Shown: one piece after another, positions 53,901-55,486 of the stretch | Numbering within the stretch: position 1 is the first letter of the stretch | How the letters are laid out: each line of letters starts with the position of its first letter | Assembly: GCA_017538965.1 (NCBI GenBank) | Contig: JAFYHU010000057.1 | Location: 1 to 55,486 of the forward strand | Reading direction: 5' to 3' | DNA from: Oscillospiraceae bacterium | GTDB lineage: Bacteria > Bacillota > Clostridia > Oscillospirales > Oscillospiraceae | Length of the DNA: 55,486 bases | Translations under genes and position numbers: made by a program | The notes under the pieces: model-generated | The model's input: the letters and a program-made list of their open reading frames with translations, nothing else | Databases searched by the model: none | What the model was told of the DNA's origin: nothing

Positions 53901-54050
53901 GATTTCTTTGTAATCCTTCCGCCCCAGCGTGCCGTCCTCGCCCAGCACCTCCCTGTTGTAGGCAAAGACCACATCCCAGCCCAGCTCGTCCCGCAGCAGC
54001 GCCCCCACCGCCTCCTGGACGAGTATGTTTTCGGAATAGTCGTAGCTCAT
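50916..54050 (-). CDS. hsdR: Type I restriction enzyme R subunit
   Basis: A 1044-residue HsdR. The N-terminal nuclease domain has the PD-(D/E)xK pattern around LPLLFIELKNTTVDV (near 157-168). The helicase motor has Walker A TQGSGKS near 303-309, DEAH in VILMSDEAHRTQNG, TGTPL, and the later LTGFDVKCLSCLYLDKP and IARANRVA motifs. It translocates DNA and cuts non-methylated foreign DNA as part of an HsdRMS complex. HsdM and HsdS are not in the window; they may lie to the right. Start at 54050, 14 bases after the upstream unknown gene. Confidence 0.96.
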   Translation of the reverse strand: MSYDYSENILVQEAVGALLRDELGWDVVFAYNREVLGEDGTLGRKDYKEILLKRELRAALSKLNPWITPAQIAEAIGVLEQRLSTSSLLQINEEKYFLLRDGVPVTYRYSDGHVEPKRAAVIDFQNPENNLFLAVREMKIHSEYYRKRTDIVGFVNGLPLLFIELKNTTVDVQNAYTDNYRDYLDTIPQLFTYNAFLILSNGVEAKVGTLGSKYEFFHEWKRLSEQEAGSVALETMLRGVCRKENFLDLFENFILFDHSGGSTAKILARNHQYLGVNEAVRAYAARKLNNGKLGVFWHTQGSGKSYSMLFLSQKIRRKFKGSPTIVILTDRDELNKQISDTFENCGLLGKGTKASQYIASSGADLEEKLRGNPSFIFTLIHKFNKPNPTPILPDHDVILMSDEAHRTQNGVFAENMMRMLPTASRIGFTGTPLLSNDNITARTFGGYISIYDFKRAVDDGATVPLYYENRGDKIADLHNPEITDRILDAIEAADLDVDRQDKLEAEFAREIHLLTAEPRLRSIARDFAGHYSDLWTSGKAMFVCLNKVTCVRMYNYVQEYWRAEIEALEIRQKHATQQEAQELARRIKWMRETEMAVVISQDQNEIATFRKWGLDILPHRAKMEKRELDKEFKDRDNPLRVVFVCAMWLTGFDVKCLSCLYLDKPLKAHTLMQTIARANRVAEGKSNGLIIDYVGIVKALRKALADYTANTGGGSVDPTVDKEQLLARIREVLDKARGFLAERGFDLQALIDAEGFQKTALLLDACDAVCESIETKKAFTTMASELIRLVKYTDRDDLSAEEKKQFDAVAAIHAQLQKKRKHVDTTDLMVEINSIINEYVEIEPVGQGVVPSRQFDISGIDFDLLRREFAKAKRKNLVIRDLEQVIQERIAALLFNNPNRVNYYEQYQRIIDDYNKEQDRATIEKTFMELMDLVNGLDQEQQRYVREGFSSDEELSLYDMLFRDDLSKADIRKIKEVAVSLLAKVKEKIAQLDHWTDKQETRAIVDVLIRDTLLELPECYSDESLTYYRQQIYEYVYTRYPDVA

Positions 54051-54064
54051 GGTATCACCGCCAA

Positions 54065-55192
54065 TTAATTAGTGAGTGGATACTTCAAACAAAACTCTTC
54101 GTTGATCTTCATGATTACCAAGGCCATAATGATCAGCAAATGATCATAATCTTCTTCCTGTAATTTCTCATCACGAGAATAGGATCCATGAAGATACTTG
54201 TTTCTCAAATCCAGACCATTACTGTATTCTTTTTTGTTCAGCATGTAATTCAAATAGCTTTGCTCAGGCTCAGAAAACAATGTGTTTCCGTATCGGAGAT
54301 CCCCAACTGAAATCAACTCGTCGATTGTTCTTCTATACGTTATGTAATAATGGGGGCATATTACCTCATGTACATATAGATCCTTTAGAATTACACATCT
54401 TTCTTTGCAAATATGAAGAACTTTCTGCTTGTCTTCCATAATTGTTCCGCGAGAAATAAGCCATTTTATCGGTTCAATCTGATAATAAGCAAAGTCGTTC
54501 AATGTCATCTGCTCATGAATTATTAAATCACAGAAGGAACGATATTTCGATTTTGTCTTTTCCGTATATGTTAAGTGTGATTGATCCGAGAAGAGCAGGA
54601 ACATCTCATTTTGCAACTGGTCACTATTTGAGTATGCATACTTATCTTGTAAGAAACTATGTAATTCGGAAAGAACGATATGTTCTGAGCTCATTTCAAA
54701 GAGTTCTCTGTCTACATATCCATCTTCAAGAAATGCTCTGAATTGCTTCAATGCGCCGTCCATTTCGGATGTTATGTTCTTTATCTTTTCAACAAAACTC
54801 GCGCTCGGTGAACTGGCTTGAAAGCTAAATCCTTCTGCCTTGAACTCATTTTTTAAGTATTCTTCAAAAAACCATTTGAATACATTTTCCAATTCTACAC
54901 CGTTACTGCTCAAAACACTACGATAACCGCGAATTTGACCAAGGGAAGTCATATTAATGATCTGAAACTGCATACCAGTATGATACTCTTTCTTCCCTTT
55001 AATTCCAAGTGAGCGTTCTAGTATTCCCATATGATATTTTAATGAGACCAGATTACTCCTCCAGCAAAAATCCACCTGATCAAAAACATATCTGAAATTG
55101 TTTAAGAGTGTTGGATAGTCAAGGTTTTCTGTTATCCATTTTGTGTCATACTTGATAGTTGGCATTAAAGCGTTAGTTTTTTCTGTTTCCAT
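54065..55192 (-). CDS. AT-rich protein of unknown function with HEPN-like motif, 5' end disturbed
   Basis: I do not recognise this family. From the ATG at 55192 it encodes 375 mostly helical residues, clearly more AT-rich than hsdR. Near the C-terminus, LRNKYLHGSY has the R-x4-H pattern (R330, H335) of HEPN ribonucleases in toxin and abortive-infection proteins. The frame continues upstream, with a plausible protein sequence, to 55348 where a stop abuts the hairpin array, and no start codon lies in that extension. So the true N-terminus was probably lost or replaced. It is 14 bases from hsdR, suggesting a defence role linked to the restriction system (inference). Confidence 0.75.
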   Translation of the reverse strand: METEKTNALMPTIKYDTKWITENLDYPTLLNNFRYVFDQVDFCWRSNLVSLKYHMGILERSLGIKGKKEYHTGMQFQIINMTSLGQIRGYRSVLSSNGVELENVFKWFFEEYLKNEFKAEGFSFQASSPSASFVEKIKNITSEMDGALKQFRAFLEDGYVDRELFEMSSEHIVLSELHSFLQDKYAYSNSDQLQNEMFLLFSDQSHLTYTEKTKSKYRSFCDLIIHEQMTLNDFAYYQIEPIKWLISRGTIMEDKQKVLHICKERCVILKDLYVHEVICPHYYITYRRTIDELISVGDLRYGNTLFSEPEQSYLNYMLNKKEYSNGLDLRNKYLHGSYSRDEKLQEEDYDHLLIIMALVIMKINEEFCLKYPLTN

Positions 55193-55353
55193 AAATGCAT
55201 CAATATCAGCAAATCCAACGCCAACGCCATATTGTATTCCTGTACTATTGCTAAACCTCTTTGTGATTTCATCATTATATCTGTGTCTTGCTTTCTGCCT
55301 TAATTTATCGCTGATTGGGCATTCGCCTGAGCTCTGAGAAATAGCAAGTCAGC

Positions 55354-55461
55354 AACCACCACTTCAAGTGGTGGTTTGCAAATAGCCCTATAAGGGCTGA
55401 TTACTTGTCCGCCTAAAGGCGGGTGTTGCAAACCATTCTTTCTTTTGCCGCTTAAAGCGGC
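55354..55461. repeat. Hairpin array, candidate IS200/IS605-type end
   Basis: Four close palindromes are seen: AACCACCACTT/AAGTGGTGGTT (55354-55376), AGCCCT/AGGGCT (55384-55398), CCGCCT/AGGCGG (55409-55422) and GCCGCTT/AAGCGGC (55447-55461). Each has a different stem sequence and a very small loop. Read on the minus strand, the array would end at about 55350, where the preceding gene's frame is broken. This layout resembles the structured right end of tnpB-carrying elements. No transposase is inside the window, so the call is tentative. The tail 55462-55486 shows nothing else. Confidence 0.5.
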
Positions 55462-55486
55462 TTATAAGGCTTCTTCTCTTCTTTCT

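Noticed and set aside
50898-54068. 1056-residue frame on the plus strand opposite hsdR
   Set aside because: Exact antisense shadow of hsdR; the His/Arg/Leu/Val-rich product has no recognisable domain or ribosome site.
55354-55461. CRISPR or integron attC array
   Set aside because: The stems differ from one another and there is no regular repeat-spacer spacing, integrase or cas gene.

Overview
The window looks like chromosomal DNA of a strictly anaerobic, gut-type Firmicute of class Clostridia, probably near the Oscillospirales. This is inferred from moderately GC-rich coding DNA, strong Shine-Dalgarno sites, TTGACA-17-TATAAT promoters, and the gene set: class III fructose-bisphosphatase, type III glutamine synthetase, oxygen-sensitive class III ribonucleotide reductase, flavodiiron protein, FeoAB and Sec-exported flavoproteins. 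No rRNA, tRNA or CRISPR array was recognised.

Layout. 1-3450: a lone OadG-type subunit, divergent from a DUF1538 membrane protein followed by two PII-like proteins. 3600-8600: a flavodiiron/rubredoxin protein with a twin-arginine signal, a HAD phosphatase, and three membrane genes (HdeD-like, two-helix K+ channel, CLC). 8690-12200: fused FeoA-FeoB and an AAA-CYTH protein. 12340-24000 (all minus): Gx transporter, NusG-domain-II protein, two VanY-like peptidases, a VWA protein, MgtC, and the F-type ATP synthase operon. In that operon a b-type subunit, a delta C-terminal domain and alpha are one 758-residue reading frame. 24190-30660: a 142-bp tandem repeat, type III glutamine synthetase, a second NusG-domain-II protein and a divergent secreted FMN/FAD reductase. 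29760-33900: nrdG-nrdD-trxB, in which NrdD carries a fused glutaredoxin-like tail and the promoter is preceded by two NrdR-like boxes. 33930-36770: intergenic repeat elements around thyA-folA and a membrane protein. 36800-43150: class III FBPase, two HU genes flanking a secreted protein and a PP2C phosphatase, a 36-residue cationic small protein, and an Rrf2 regulator. 43280-44800: an AAA_14/DUF4143 ATPase behind a long palindrome. 44850-50530: a TetR-controlled divergent locus, with acetyltransferase and MFS exporter on one side and five redox genes on the other. 50550-55486: a TnpV remnant, type I restriction subunit HsdR, an AT-rich gene with a HEPN-like motif and a broken 5' end, and a hairpin array resembling an IS200/IS605 end.

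Themes. Much of the window concerns anaerobic redox economy: O2/NO detoxification, extracellular flavin reductases, thiol-driven deoxynucleotide synthesis, and flavodoxins with a nitroreductase and DUF362. Most genes are read from their own protein signatures. Regulatory calls are pattern matches by eye, and no database search was possible.

The strongest candidates for something new are the b-delta-alpha fusion, which poses a stoichiometry puzzle, the Tat-type flavodiiron protein, the HEPN-like gene beside hsdR, the DUF1538/double-PII module, and the TetR-controlled redox operon.
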